Assembly (NCBI GenBank): GCA_012515635.1 | Contig: JAAYXZ010000142.1 | Span: 1 to 8,108 of the forward strand | From: Elusimicrobiota bacterium | GTDB taxonomy: Bacteria; Ratteibacteria; UBA8468; B48-G9; JAFGKM01 | DNA: 8,108 nt | Direction of reading: 5' to 3' | Shown here: one piece after another, positions 1 through 6,498 of the stretch | Numbering within the stretch: position 1 is the first letter of the stretch | Layout: the number at the start of each line of letters is the position of its first letter | Program-made: the position numbers and the translations under genes | The notes under the pieces: generated by a model | What the model saw: only the letters and a program-made list of their open reading frames with translations | What the model was told of the DNA's origin: nothing | Database searches by the model: none

Positions 1-424
1 ACTCTTTTTTCAGTCCTGCATTTGATATAATTGCGCCTCCGATTGTTCCGGGGATACCAGAAAGAAACTCCATCCCTTTTAAAGATTTTTCAATACATAT
101 TTTTAATAATGAGGAGAGTAAGACCCCTGATTGGCAATGGATATCAGTTCCTTCAACGAAGGTTCTATTTAAGTTTTTGGTTGATATAACTACCCCGTTA
201 AAACCAGCATCGCTTATAAGAATGTTGGTTCCTTTTCCAAGAATTAAAATAGGGATTGAGTGTCTCTCACATATTTCAAGGGTTTCTATCAATTCATCTT
301 TATCGGCGGGAGTGATAAGAAATCTTGCGGGTCCGCCTGTTTTAAAACTGGTAAGAGCAGATAGCGGAAAATTCTCTTGCAGAGTTTCGCTTGTCTTTTT
401 TAAAACTGTCTTTATCTCATCCAT
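1..424 (-). CDS. murB: UDP-N-acetylenolpyruvoylglucosamine reductase, N-terminal part (runs off the window)
   Basis: MurB is the cytoplasmic FAD enzyme that uses NADPH to reduce UDP-GlcNAc-enolpyruvate to UDP-MurNAc, the second committed step of peptidoglycan synthesis. The first 141 residues are visible. They cover the FAD-binding half: T25-SFKTGGPA to about residue 33, LGKGTNILISDAGF at 62-75, and the GIPGTIGGA loop at 123-131 followed by SNAG at 134-137. The substrate-binding domain and catalytic serine lie beyond the window edge. The start ATG directly follows the truA stop (TAAATG, zero spacing). An AAGGTGG Shine-Dalgarno sequence lies inside the end of truA at 433-439, 8 nt upstream, so translation is probably coupled. 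One oddity is LKKE after NAG, where family members usually have an A-Y/H-G stretch. I read the frame through this region and it is intact. The family call is secure; completeness cannot be judged. Confidence 0.93.
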   Translation of the reverse strand, partial: MDEIKTVLKKTSETLQENFPLSALTSFKTGGPARFLITPADKDELIETLEICERHSIPILILGKGTNILISDAGFNGVVISTKNLNRTFVEGTDIHCQSGVLLSSLLKICIEKSLKGMEFLSGIPGTIGGAIISNAGLKKE

Positions 425-1183
425 TTAATATACCACCTTTTTCAGATAAAGTCCCTCGGGTGGCGCGGTAGGCGGGGCTTGTCTCCTGTCTCTTGAAGCA
501 ATAAGTCCTGCAACTTTTTTTACCGATAATTTACCAAGCCCCACATAAATCAGGGTCCCGACAATATTCCTTGCCATCTTATAGAGAAAACCATTTGCAG
601 TTATTTCTATGGATATAATTTTTAGTTCCGAATCAATGGTGAATTTTTCCTCCCGCACTACAATGCGATAAATCTTCCTTTTGCTGTTTAGTATATTGCT
701 GCCTGCCGCCTGAAATGCGGAAAAATCATGTTCACCCAGAAAGTGTTCTGTGGCTTTTTTCATATAGTCAATATTGAGAGTGTCTCTTATATAGTAGGCA
801 AAGTTTTGTAAAAACGGACTTTTTTGTCCGCATATAATAAGATATCTGTATGTCTTTTTTTTAGCACTGTATCTGCTATGAAATTCAGAACTTGCAACCT
901 CCGTCTTTTTGATGTGTATATCAGTAGGCAGAAGGGAATTCAATGCTTTTTCAATCTGTTCGGGCGCAAGATGACTTGTGGTTTGAAAATTTGCGGTGTA
1001 AGATATGGCGTGAACTTTACTGTCGGTTCTGCCGCAGCCGATAACTTTAATATTTTCCCCGATGATTTTTTTTAGCGCTTTTTCAATTGCTTCTTGGATG
1101 CTATCCTCGTTTTTTTGTCTCTGCCATCCGGAGAACATGTTTCCGTTATAAGCGATAGTTAATCGTATATTTTTCTCTTTCAT
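425..1183 (-). CDS. truA: tRNA pseudouridine(38-40) synthase TruA
   Basis: TruA isomerises uridines 38, 39 and 40 in the tRNA anticodon arm to pseudouridine. At 252 residues it has the usual bacterial length. Visible family motifs are the N-terminal AYNGNMFSGWQRQ (11-23), the catalytic loop GRTDSKVHA (51-59) with the nucleophile Asp54, FHSRYSAKKKTYRY (101-114), GEHDFSAF (150-157), GFLYKMARNIVGT (198-210) and the C-terminal APPTAPPEGLYL (236-247). The catalytic loop has Lys where most TruA proteins have Gly (RTDxGVHA). All other key positions look normal, so I expect an active enzyme. The ATG is 4 nt after the rnfB stop with only a weak A/G-rich leader, which points to translational coupling. 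The murB start follows the stop directly. Housekeeping function; the link to rnfB and murB is probably only co-transcription. Confidence 0.97.
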   Translation of the reverse strand: MKEKNIRLTIAYNGNMFSGWQRQKNEDSIQEAIEKALKKIIGENIKVIGCGRTDSKVHAISYTANFQTTSHLAPEQIEKALNSLLPTDIHIKKTEVASSEFHSRYSAKKKTYRYLIICGQKSPFLQNFAYYIRDTLNIDYMKKATEHFLGEHDFSAFQAAGSNILNSKRKIYRIVVREEKFTIDSELKIISIEITANGFLYKMARNIVGTLIYVGLGKLSVKKVAGLIASRDRRQAPPTAPPEGLYLKKVVY

Positions 1184-1187
1184 TCTT

Positions 1188-1997
1188 TTATGCGAGTGCT
1201 TCTAATTTATCTATTACCGATGCGTCAAAAATAATTTTTTTCGGACACTCTTCGATACATTTTCCGCAATTATTGCACTTTGTATAATCTATAATCGCAA
1301 GATTATCCTCCATAGTAATAGCTTGTTGAGGACACACTTTTGCGCATTTCCCGCACCCGATGCACCCTGTTTTGCATGCTCTTATAACCACAGGTCCTCT
1401 GTTATGGGAAGAACAGGCAATATAAACGGTTTTATCGTAAGGCGTAAGTTTGATAATTTGTTTCGGGCATTCCTTCACACATTTTCCGCATCCGATACAC
1501 TTTTCAGAATCTATAACAGGAAGGTTGTTTTCGTTCATTGAGATGGCTCCGACAGGGCATACTTTCACACAATCCCCCATTCCAAGACAGCCATAGTCAC
1601 ACTCCATATTAGTATTAAAAAGTGAGTTGAGGGCATTGCATGAACGGACACTTGTATAATCAAATCTTTTCTTCGCATTTTTACCGCCGAAACACATTAC
1701 TCTTGCAACATATTTATCTCTCTCGCTTTTTTTAATTCCTAATAAGGAACAAATCTTCTGTATGTTTTCATCAGACAACATCAGGCATTTTTCCGGGCTG
1801 ACTTTGCCTTCAGCCAGCATGTCCGCAAAAGCGCTGCATCCGAGAAGTCCGCAAGCGCCGCAGTTGGCGTTTGGCATAAACTCATACAGTTGTGTGAGCA
1901 AAGGGTTCTCCTCCGCTTTGAATTTTATACTGAAAAATGTAAGGAATGCGCCAAAAACAACTCCCATACTTCCGAGTATAATAGCAGGTATTAACAT
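1188..1997 (-). CDS. rnfB: RnfB-type membrane-anchored polyferredoxin
   Basis: RnfB is the iron-sulfur subunit through which ferredoxin electrons enter the Rnf complex, an ion-pumping ferredoxin:NAD oxidoreductase of the cytoplasmic membrane. The 269-residue protein starts with one hydrophobic segment (about 2-24). The RnfB-specific Fe-S domain follows, with Cys46, 49, 54 and 71 (NCGACGLLGC...C). Next come conserved Cys102 and Cys120, and CDYGCLGMGDCVKVCP (Cys133, 137, 143, 147). Three classical CxxCxxCxxxCP sets follow at 167-177, 212-222 and 241-251. The linker with IACSS (193-197) and the CLGMGDC stretch resemble RnfB of clostridia and other anaerobes more than a random ferredoxin. The start is supported by a strong AGGAGG 8 nt upstream. 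No rnfC, D, G, E or A lies in the window: truA follows and a DUF362-ferredoxin gene precedes. It may work with subunits encoded elsewhere or with another redox partner; the electron partner is unknown. Confidence 0.88.
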   Translation of the reverse strand: MLIPAIILGSMGVVFGAFLTFFSIKFKAEENPLLTQLYEFMPNANCGACGLLGCSAFADMLAEGKVSPEKCLMLSDENIQKICSLLGIKKSERDKYVARVMCFGGKNAKKRFDYTSVRSCNALNSLFNTNMECDYGCLGMGDCVKVCPVGAISMNENNLPVIDSEKCIGCGKCVKECPKQIIKLTPYDKTVYIACSSHNRGPVVIRACKTGCIGCGKCAKVCPQQAITMEDNLAIIDYTKCNNCGKCIEECPKKIIFDASVIDKLEALA

Positions 1998-2118
1998 TAT
2001 GTATTCCTCCTGTTTAACAACATATCCAAACTATGTGGAAATAAAAGATACGAAAAACATTTGTTTAAGATAGAGACATATAAAACAATCAACTTACTCT
2101 CACACTTTCTCTTGCTTC
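1998..2118 (-). other. Intergenic gap before rnfB with strong Shine-Dalgarno
   Basis: This is the second sizeable gap. AGGAGG at 2006-2011 is 8 nt before the rnfB ATG and is the best Shine-Dalgarno in the window. The rest is A/T-rich. TTGATT (minus strand, near 2087-2092) is followed at about 17 nt by CTTAAA, which is too poor a -10 to call. I found no hairpin with a T-run that would end the DUF362 transcript. A promoter for rnfB-truA-murB may lie here but is not identifiable by eye. Confidence 0.5.
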
Positions 2119-3219
2119 CTATGTGAATAAACGCGCAATAAAACTCTTCTTTACCCGAATTGCTTTATGAGGGCAAACCTCAAAACAGCATAGACAATTT
2201 ATACACTTTTTTCTGTTGAATTTCAAGTTTTTTGATATTGCGTTCACAGGGCAGACCTCTTTACAGGCATAACAATGCCTGCATTTACTAGGGTCTATTA
2301 TGGGTATTGCTTTAAAGTATCTTGCAAGGAAAAGTAGAAAGGGCTTTAAAAATCTTGAAGATAATAAGCGGTTTCTCTTTATTCCCGGCACCAGAAATTT
2401 TTTCACAGGGGTAAGGGTGTCTCCGATAATTTCAACTGCAGGCAGTCCATATAAATCCTTATATATCTTTAAATAAGGGATATCTTCAGGTTTTATACCT
2501 ATAAGTTTGGAACATACCATATCTACAGCCACAGTATCACTGCCTCCTATGAGATATCCGGTGTGTTTAAGTTGTCCTGCAGCAGGACCGTCTCCCTCCA
2601 TAGAAACAACCGCATCAACTAAATTAAAGAACACTAAATTTTTTATCGCCGCATAGTAAGAAACTAAAAAATTAGAAAAATCATAGGGCGAGATAAATTT
2701 GCTGTGAAGAATGCTCTTATTAAAACCGGTTATAAGACCATATAAGTTTTTTAATCCGGCAGTCATTATAGTAAGTCCATGGGTCTTTAATTTAGCAACA
2801 TTAAACACTTTAAAATTCTGTATAAATTCTGTTACAGGGACTTCTGTTGTTTGTCCTGCTACCTGAAATTTCAGCATTGTGGAATTAGTGAATTTTACAA
2901 GAGGTATCCCTGTTGCTTTGGAGACATTGGCATAGCCGCATTTATCCCAGTATAACTCTATCGGTTTATTTATGTTTGCGGGGCTGTCCCCGATTATTTT
3001 TTTTTGACTATTACATAATCTTACAATTGTTTCAAGAAGGGCAGGGTGTGTTGTAACTCCTTCTTCCGGATGTCTGGCGGATAGCATATTCGGTTTAAAC
3101 AGAAGATATTCAGGACAAACGGATTTAATATTTGATAAATCAAAGAGTTTTTGTGTCGCTTCTTCCACCACACCTTGTTCATAAGAGATACACCTGACTA
3201 TAAAAACCTTAGATTTCAT
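2119..3219 (-). CDS. DUF362 family protein with C-terminal 2[4Fe-4S] ferredoxin domain
   Basis: The 366-residue protein has an N-terminal DUF362 domain (about 1-275). It shows the family's usual landmarks: FKPNML (41-46), TTHPALLETI (56-65), KLKTHGLT (143-150), KNLYGLI (157-163) and DAVVSMEGDGPAAG (202-215). After a basic and hydrophobic linker (278-305) comes a bacterial ferredoxin domain with two clusters: Cys313, 316, 319, 323 and Cys339, 342, 345, 349, each in CxxCxxCxxxCP form. There is no signal peptide, so it is probably cytoplasmic. DUF362 proteins with ferredoxin tails are common in anaerobes and methanogens; to my knowledge their reaction is not established, so I assign none. The ATG overlaps the stop of the upstream isomerase-like gene (ATGA, 4 nt) and lacks a good Shine-Dalgarno, indicating coupled translation. 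An rnfB-like gene lies 121 nt downstream; a shared electron-transfer role is only an inference. Confidence 0.9.
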   Translation of the reverse strand: MKSKVFIVRCISYEQGVVEEATQKLFDLSNIKSVCPEYLLFKPNMLSARHPEEGVTTHPALLETIVRLCNSQKKIIGDSPANINKPIELYWDKCGYANVSKATGIPLVKFTNSTMLKFQVAGQTTEVPVTEFIQNFKVFNVAKLKTHGLTIMTAGLKNLYGLITGFNKSILHSKFISPYDFSNFLVSYYAAIKNLVFFNLVDAVVSMEGDGPAAGQLKHTGYLIGGSDTVAVDMVCSKLIGIKPEDIPYLKIYKDLYGLPAVEIIGDTLTPVKKFLVPGIKRNRLLSSRFLKPFLLFLARYFKAIPIIDPSKCRHCYACKEVCPVNAISKNLKFNRKKCINCLCCFEVCPHKAIRVKKSFIARLFT

Positions 3220-4055
3220 AGTTCGTTTACAATGTTTGCAAGTTTTGTTCCATAAGTTATATATGTCTTATAAGTAACTTCAGGGTCTCCTACTTTGCCT
3301 TCATGGACAACGCTTGCAAGGTGCGGCTCTATAGAAATGAATCCGTCATATCCCGAGTTTTTGACATCTTTCAGTATTTCTCTGACTTTGGCTTTTCCTT
3401 CTCCCGGATAAGTCGCTTTAAGCGAGCCATCTGTCAGAAATGTATAGTCCTTAATATGAATATACCCAATATACTGTTTTATTTTTAGATAAAACTCCAT
3501 AGGGTCGCCTGAATTATATGCCATTACATTTCCTGTATCAAAGAGTAGTTTAAAAGCAGGGGAATTCATTTCTTTAGCAAGGGTTAACATATTATTGGCG
3601 GGCTCTCCCCATCCGCTGCAGTTTTCATGGGCAAGGATAATTTTCCCATCCTCTGCTATTTTGACCAGTTCTCTCATTCGTTTTATTGCTTCTTTTCCCC
3701 ACTCATTATCTGTAAGCGGGTTTTGTTTATTGTTTGGCCAAGACATTACCCTGATATACTTGGTATTGAACTTATGCATTCTCGGTATAGCCATTTTAAG
3801 TTCATCCACATCTTTCTGGAAGTTTCCTGAAATTTCAGTTGCCCAATTACCTATAGAACTGGCGAAACAGGATATTTTCAAACCGGATGCCGTTACCTTT
3901 TTAAATACCTCGTTAAATTGTTCATCGGAGATAAGCGTAATGGCTCCTCCGTCAATATTTCGCAGTTCAAGATATTCCCAACCCAGTTCTTTGTGTGCCT
4001 GTATCTGTTTTTCTATTACCTGACCTGCTTCATCGCTTATCCCTGAAAATATCAT
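3216..4055 (-). CDS. Sugar phosphate isomerase/epimerase-like TIM-barrel protein
   Basis: The 279-residue protein belongs to the xylose isomerase-like / AP endonuclease family 2 TIM-barrel superfamily. Candidate metal ligands sit on successive strand ends: Glu30 (YLELRN), Glu144 (LAHENCSGWG), Asp173 (LLFDTGN), His200 and Asp203 (YIHIKDYT), and Glu243 (SIEPH). The PGEGK stretch at 217-221 is also typical, and there is no signal peptide. Relatives act on sugars, inositols, hydroxypyruvate or tagatose/psicose, and sequence alone does not give the substrate. The start is supported by AAGGAG 6 nt upstream (4062-4067). It is probably the first gene of a short unit with its own candidate promoter, and its stop overlaps the start of the DUF362-ferredoxin gene by 4 nt. 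That tight coupling suggests a shared pathway, but I know of no established one. Superfamily confident, specific function unknown. Confidence 0.85.
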   Translation of the reverse strand: MIFSGISDEAGQVIEKQIQAHKELGWEYLELRNIDGGAITLISDEQFNEVFKKVTASGLKISCFASSIGNWATEISGNFQKDVDELKMAIPRMHKFNTKYIRVMSWPNNKQNPLTDNEWGKEAIKRMRELVKIAEDGKIILAHENCSGWGEPANNMLTLAKEMNSPAFKLLFDTGNVMAYNSGDPMEFYLKIKQYIGYIHIKDYTFLTDGSLKATYPGEGKAKVREILKDVKNSGYDGFISIEPHLASVVHEGKVGDPEVTYKTYITYGTKLANIVNEL

Positions 4056-4178
4056 TATCTTCTCCTTGTTTTTCTTAGATTTTATAATAAAAACGGCAGT
4101 TATGCAAACTTACAAGGCGGATAAGCGGTTCCTGTTGCAACTTAACAAGTAAAAAGAAAACCACATTCCGAGTTGTTA
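4056..4178 (-). promoter_or_regulatory. Gap with candidate sigma-70-type promoter for the isomerase/DUF362 pair
   Basis: This is one of only two sizeable gaps. On the minus strand it holds TTGCAT (4102-4107), a 17-nt spacer and TAAAAT (4079-4084). The -10 matches the consensus in five of six positions, the -35 in three. A start about 7 nt downstream would give a short leader ending in the AAGGAG at 4062-4067. The match comes from an A/T-rich stretch, so chance is a real alternative. No hairpin followed by a T-run was found after argG; a 6-bp stem near 4131-4149 has no T-tract. Confidence 0.35.
4099..4149. repeat. Imperfect direct repeat in the argG-isomerase gap, possible operator
   Basis: Plus-strand GTTATGCAAACTTACAAG (4099-4116) and GTTGCAACTTAACAAG (4134-4149) are similar once small gaps are allowed. 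They share GTT, GCAA, CTT and ACAAG in the same order, and the copies start 35 nt apart. The first copy covers the candidate -35 element (4102-4107). A pair of regulator sites on one face of the helix is possible, but gaps are needed to align them and the region is short, so chance similarity cannot be excluded. Confidence 0.25.
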
Positions 4179-5366
4179 TTATTTTTCACGGAGACCTTCA
4201 AGTTTAGAAGGTAAGCCGAAGATTTCAAGAAATCCTTTAGCGGCTGTGTGGTCAAACAGGTCCTTTTCTGTATATGTTGCAAGGGTTTCGCTATAAAGCG
4301 AATAACTGGATTTTCTCCCTGTTACGATACAATTCCCCTTGTATAGTTTTATCCGAACCTCTCCTGTTACAAATCTCTGACTATTTTCTACAAAACTGTC
4401 CAGACACTGTTTTATTTGTGAAAACCACTGACCGAAATAAGTTAGTTGCGAATATCTTTGAGAGACAATTTTCTTAAACTCAAAGAGGTCTCTTGAAAAG
4501 ACAAGTTTTTCCAGCGCATTGTGTGCGGTATGAAGTATGACCGCGGCAGGCGCCTCGTATATCTCTCTTGATTTGATTCCTACCAGACGGTCTTCTACCA
4601 TATCTATTCTTCCAACTCCATGCTTTCCGCCTAATTTTGTTAACCGTTCTATCAACTTCAATATGTCCATTTTTTTACCATTGAGGGATAAAGGAACCCC
4701 TTTTTCAAATCCTATGGTGATATATTCCGGTTTTGCAGGCGCTTTTTCCGAAGAAACAGTAATCTGGTAAGCATCCTCCGGCGGTTCGTTCCATGGGTTT
4801 TCAAGTTTTCCGCATTCAATAGATATTCCCCATAGGTTCCAGTCAATACTGTATGGCTTCTTTTTAGTTACAGGTGTAGGGATATTATGTTTTTTGGCAT
4901 ATTCTATCTCATCTTCCCTTGACTTAAACTCCCATTCTCTTACAGGCGCTATAACCTGTAATTCCGGCGATAAATATCTTGTGGTAAGTTCAAACCGCAC
5001 CTGGTCATTTCCTTTTCCCGTGCATCCATGAGCAAGCGCATCTGCCCTCTCTTTTCTTGCCACCTTTACCATGCCTTCTACGATAAGCGGCCTTGATAGC
5101 GCAGTAGCAAGAGGGTATTTATCTTGATATAATGCTCCCGCTTTAAGAGAAGGGATTACGTAATCATCTACAAATTTTTGCCGTAAGTCGTCAAAATATA
5201 ATTTTGTGGCGCCTGTTTTTTTAGCTTTAGCGCTCAATTTTTTTACATCTTCCACCTGTCCGACGTTAGTTGTATAGCATATGATTTCCGCATTATATTT
5301 ATCTTTTAACCACTTTATTGCTATTGAGGTGTCAAGTCCGCCGGAATATGCAAGAATTATTTTCAT
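4179..5366 (-). CDS. argG: Argininosuccinate synthase
   Basis: ArgG condenses citrulline and aspartate with ATP to make argininosuccinate, the penultimate step of arginine synthesis in the cytoplasm. The 395-residue protein opens with the N-type ATP pyrophosphatase loop AYSGGLDTS (6-14). It carries HGCTGKGNDQVRFE (113-126), which contributes to aspartate and citrulline binding, GVGRIDMVEDRLVGIKSRE (250-268) and EAPAAVILHTAHNALEKL (271-288). Length and motifs are normal. I chose the ATG at 5366 over an in-frame ATG at 5396. The shorter form begins with the canonical MKIILAYSGG and has AAGGAG 6 nt upstream, while the longer one adds a lysine-rich tail and overlaps the upstream gene. The gene starts 13 nt after the membrane-protein stop. 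argH is not next to it. The likely N-acetylglutamate synthase two genes upstream makes an arginine link within this operon plausible. Confidence 0.97.
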   Translation of the reverse strand: MKIILAYSGGLDTSIAIKWLKDKYNAEIICYTTNVGQVEDVKKLSAKAKKTGATKLYFDDLRQKFVDDYVIPSLKAGALYQDKYPLATALSRPLIVEGMVKVARKERADALAHGCTGKGNDQVRFELTTRYLSPELQVIAPVREWEFKSREDEIEYAKKHNIPTPVTKKKPYSIDWNLWGISIECGKLENPWNEPPEDAYQITVSSEKAPAKPEYITIGFEKGVPLSLNGKKMDILKLIERLTKLGGKHGVGRIDMVEDRLVGIKSREIYEAPAAVILHTAHNALEKLVFSRDLFEFKKIVSQRYSQLTYFGQWFSQIKQCLDSFVENSQRFVTGEVRIKLYKGNCIVTGRKSSYSLYSETLATYTEKDLFDHTAAKGFLEIFGLPSKLEGLREK

Positions 5367-5372
5367 TTTCTT

Positions 5373-5378
5373 CTCCTT
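5373..5378 (-). promoter_or_regulatory. Shine-Dalgarno site that fixes the argG start
   Basis: AAGGAG on the minus strand lies in the 13-nt spacer between the upstream stop (5380-5382) and the ATG at 5366, leaving 6 nt. It lies inside the reading frame of the longer alternative start at 5396, arguing against that start. Confidence 0.8.
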
Positions 5379-5379
5379 T

Positions 5380-6498
5380 TTATAGTACCTTTTCATCTCT
5401 AAGGCGTTTTAATAGTTTTAATCTGCCAGTGGAAAGAGCCCCGCAACCAACCGGAATGCAAATAAGGTTTAGTATTATCTTAGCCGGAGCATATATTGAT
5501 ATAGTAGTGAATAGCAATATTCCTATAAGTGTGGCAAGTATCCATGTAAAAGTTTTGTCTTGCATCTTAAAAAGAATCTTTCTGCTTACAAATATTGCGG
5601 GAAATATTCGTGCTATATAAACAAGCGCTGAAAGAGACATAGTTAGAATAAGGCCTAATGGCACACCTATTATGGTAATAAAAGAGATAAGAATCAATAA
5701 AAGAGAACTTATAATTAAAAAGAGCCCGCCAAAGAAAGAGGGGATGAATTTTCTTCCTGACATCTCTACTGTTTGTTGAAATAAATTCGGGAAGAATAAA
5801 AGGGTCATCAAAACAGGAATAAGCAGAGAGAAGAATCCGTAAAAACGCTTAAATATTTTCCAAGGAAGTTTTTCTTTCATCTGTTCATTAAACGGTTTTC
5901 TCCAGTACGTCTCTCCTAAAACCGTAATATTAGAGAGGTCTGTATCTTCGGAAGAACTGTAGGATAAAGTTCCTTTTACTGTTGTATTGGGGTTAAAATG
6001 GAGATGTGTCCCGTAAACAGATAGGTCATTAAAATTACCTGATATAGCAATGTTTTTGCCCCATAGTATTGTCTTATCTATTACGGTGCCCTCTATCGTG
6101 ATATTCTCCGCACTTACACGCAGGTTCCCGCTGATATCGCCTTTAATTGTGACATTCTTTCCCAGAATAGCGATACTGCCTTTCATATCTCCTTCCACGG
6201 TTATATTCCCACCGGCTAAATAGATATCTTGTTCGGAACTACCCTTGAAATTAACGTTGTAACCTACAGCAATAAAATCACCTTTTGCTTCAGAAACAGC
6301 CGTTATATTTCTACCGATGCCAATAAACTCACTCTGCAAAGGGGCGTTCACGACAATCTCATCTCCGATGAAAAATATCTCTTCCTCAGATGATTGTTCA
6401 ATAAGCACAGAATCTCCTATGGAAATTTTTGCTTCAGCAAAAAACGATGAAAGCAGAAGAATCAGCGCTGACAAGAAAAGGGAATATATCTTTTTCAT
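5380..6498 (-). CDS. Secreted/membrane protein with bactofilin-like beta-helix and C-terminal membrane domain
   Basis: The 372-residue protein has three parts. Residues 1-23 look like a signal peptide (KK, hydrophobic core, AEA before K24). Residues 45-180 are a run of 17-residue units of the form G-x-N-[IV]-T-[IV]-x-G, resembling polymer-forming cytoskeletal (bactofilin-like) beta-helices. Residues 219-356 contain about four hydrophobic segments (roughly 219-239, 252-296 as one long or two close helices, 318-337, 340-356), followed by a basic tail. Bactofilins proper are cytoplasmic and soluble; here the signal peptide predicts that the helix faces the periplasm or cell surface and is anchored by the C-terminal helices. 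The reaction or structural role is unknown; scaffold, envelope organiser or surface layer are guesses. The start ATG overlaps the upstream acetyltransferase stop (ATGA, 4 nt) with no Shine-Dalgarno, so it is probably translationally coupled. argG starts 13 nt after it. Confidence 0.85.
   Translation of the reverse strand: MKKIYSLFLSALILLLSSFFAEAKISIGDSVLIEQSSEEEIFFIGDEIVVNAPLQSEFIGIGRNITAVSEAKGDFIAVGYNVNFKGSSEQDIYLAGGNITVEGDMKGSIAILGKNVTIKGDISGNLRVSAENITIEGTVIDKTILWGKNIAISGNFNDLSVYGTHLHFNPNTTVKGTLSYSSSEDTDLSNITVLGETYWRKPFNEQMKEKLPWKIFKRFYGFFSLLIPVLMTLLFFPNLFQQTVEMSGRKFIPSFFGGLFLIISSLLLILISFITIIGVPLGLILTMSLSALVYIARIFPAIFVSRKILFKMQDKTFTWILATLIGILLFTTISIYAPAKIILNLICIPVGCGALSTGRLKLLKRLRDEKVL
5959..6366 (-). 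repeat. Eight-unit beta-helix protein repeat, 17 residues per unit
   Basis: Within the membrane-protein gene, residues 45-180 divide into eight consecutive units starting GDEIVV, GRNITA, GYNVNF, GGNITV, GKNVTI, AENITI, GKNIAI and GTHLHF. The first six are exactly 17 residues (51 bp), the seventh 16 and the eighth 18. The repeat is at protein level: the DNA copies have diverged too far to be recent duplications. Alternating small/hydrophobic residues and a Gly or Asn at each turn fit a parallel beta-helix with one coil per unit. Confidence 0.8.

Noticed and set aside
71..84. Possible frameshift in murB near the GMEFL motif
   Set aside because: A first reading seemed to lose the frame in an A-run, but recounting the bases (four A, three G on the minus strand) keeps one open frame from the ATG to the window edge.
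2025..2046. Short inverted repeat (ACATA/TATGT) in the gap before rnfB
   Set aside because: Five base pairs in an A/T-rich stretch with no T-run is expected by chance and does not resemble a terminator, riboswitch or operator I know.
3595..4023. A plus-strand open frame of 142 codons opposite the isomerase-like gene, with similar shorter ones throughout the window
   Set aside because: They lie wholly opposite well-supported genes, show no family motifs, lack Shine-Dalgarno sequences at sensible distance and are rich in Ser/Phe/Ile as expected for antisense shadows.
4131..4149. Hairpin after argG as a rho-independent terminator
   Set aside because: The stem is only 6 bp with a G-T pair, the loop is 7 nt and no T-run follows.
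5367..5396. Longer argG with a 10-residue N-terminal extension
   Set aside because: The extension is lysine/tyrosine-rich, overlaps the upstream gene and contains the Shine-Dalgarno of the internal start; family proteins begin close to the ATP loop as in the shorter form.
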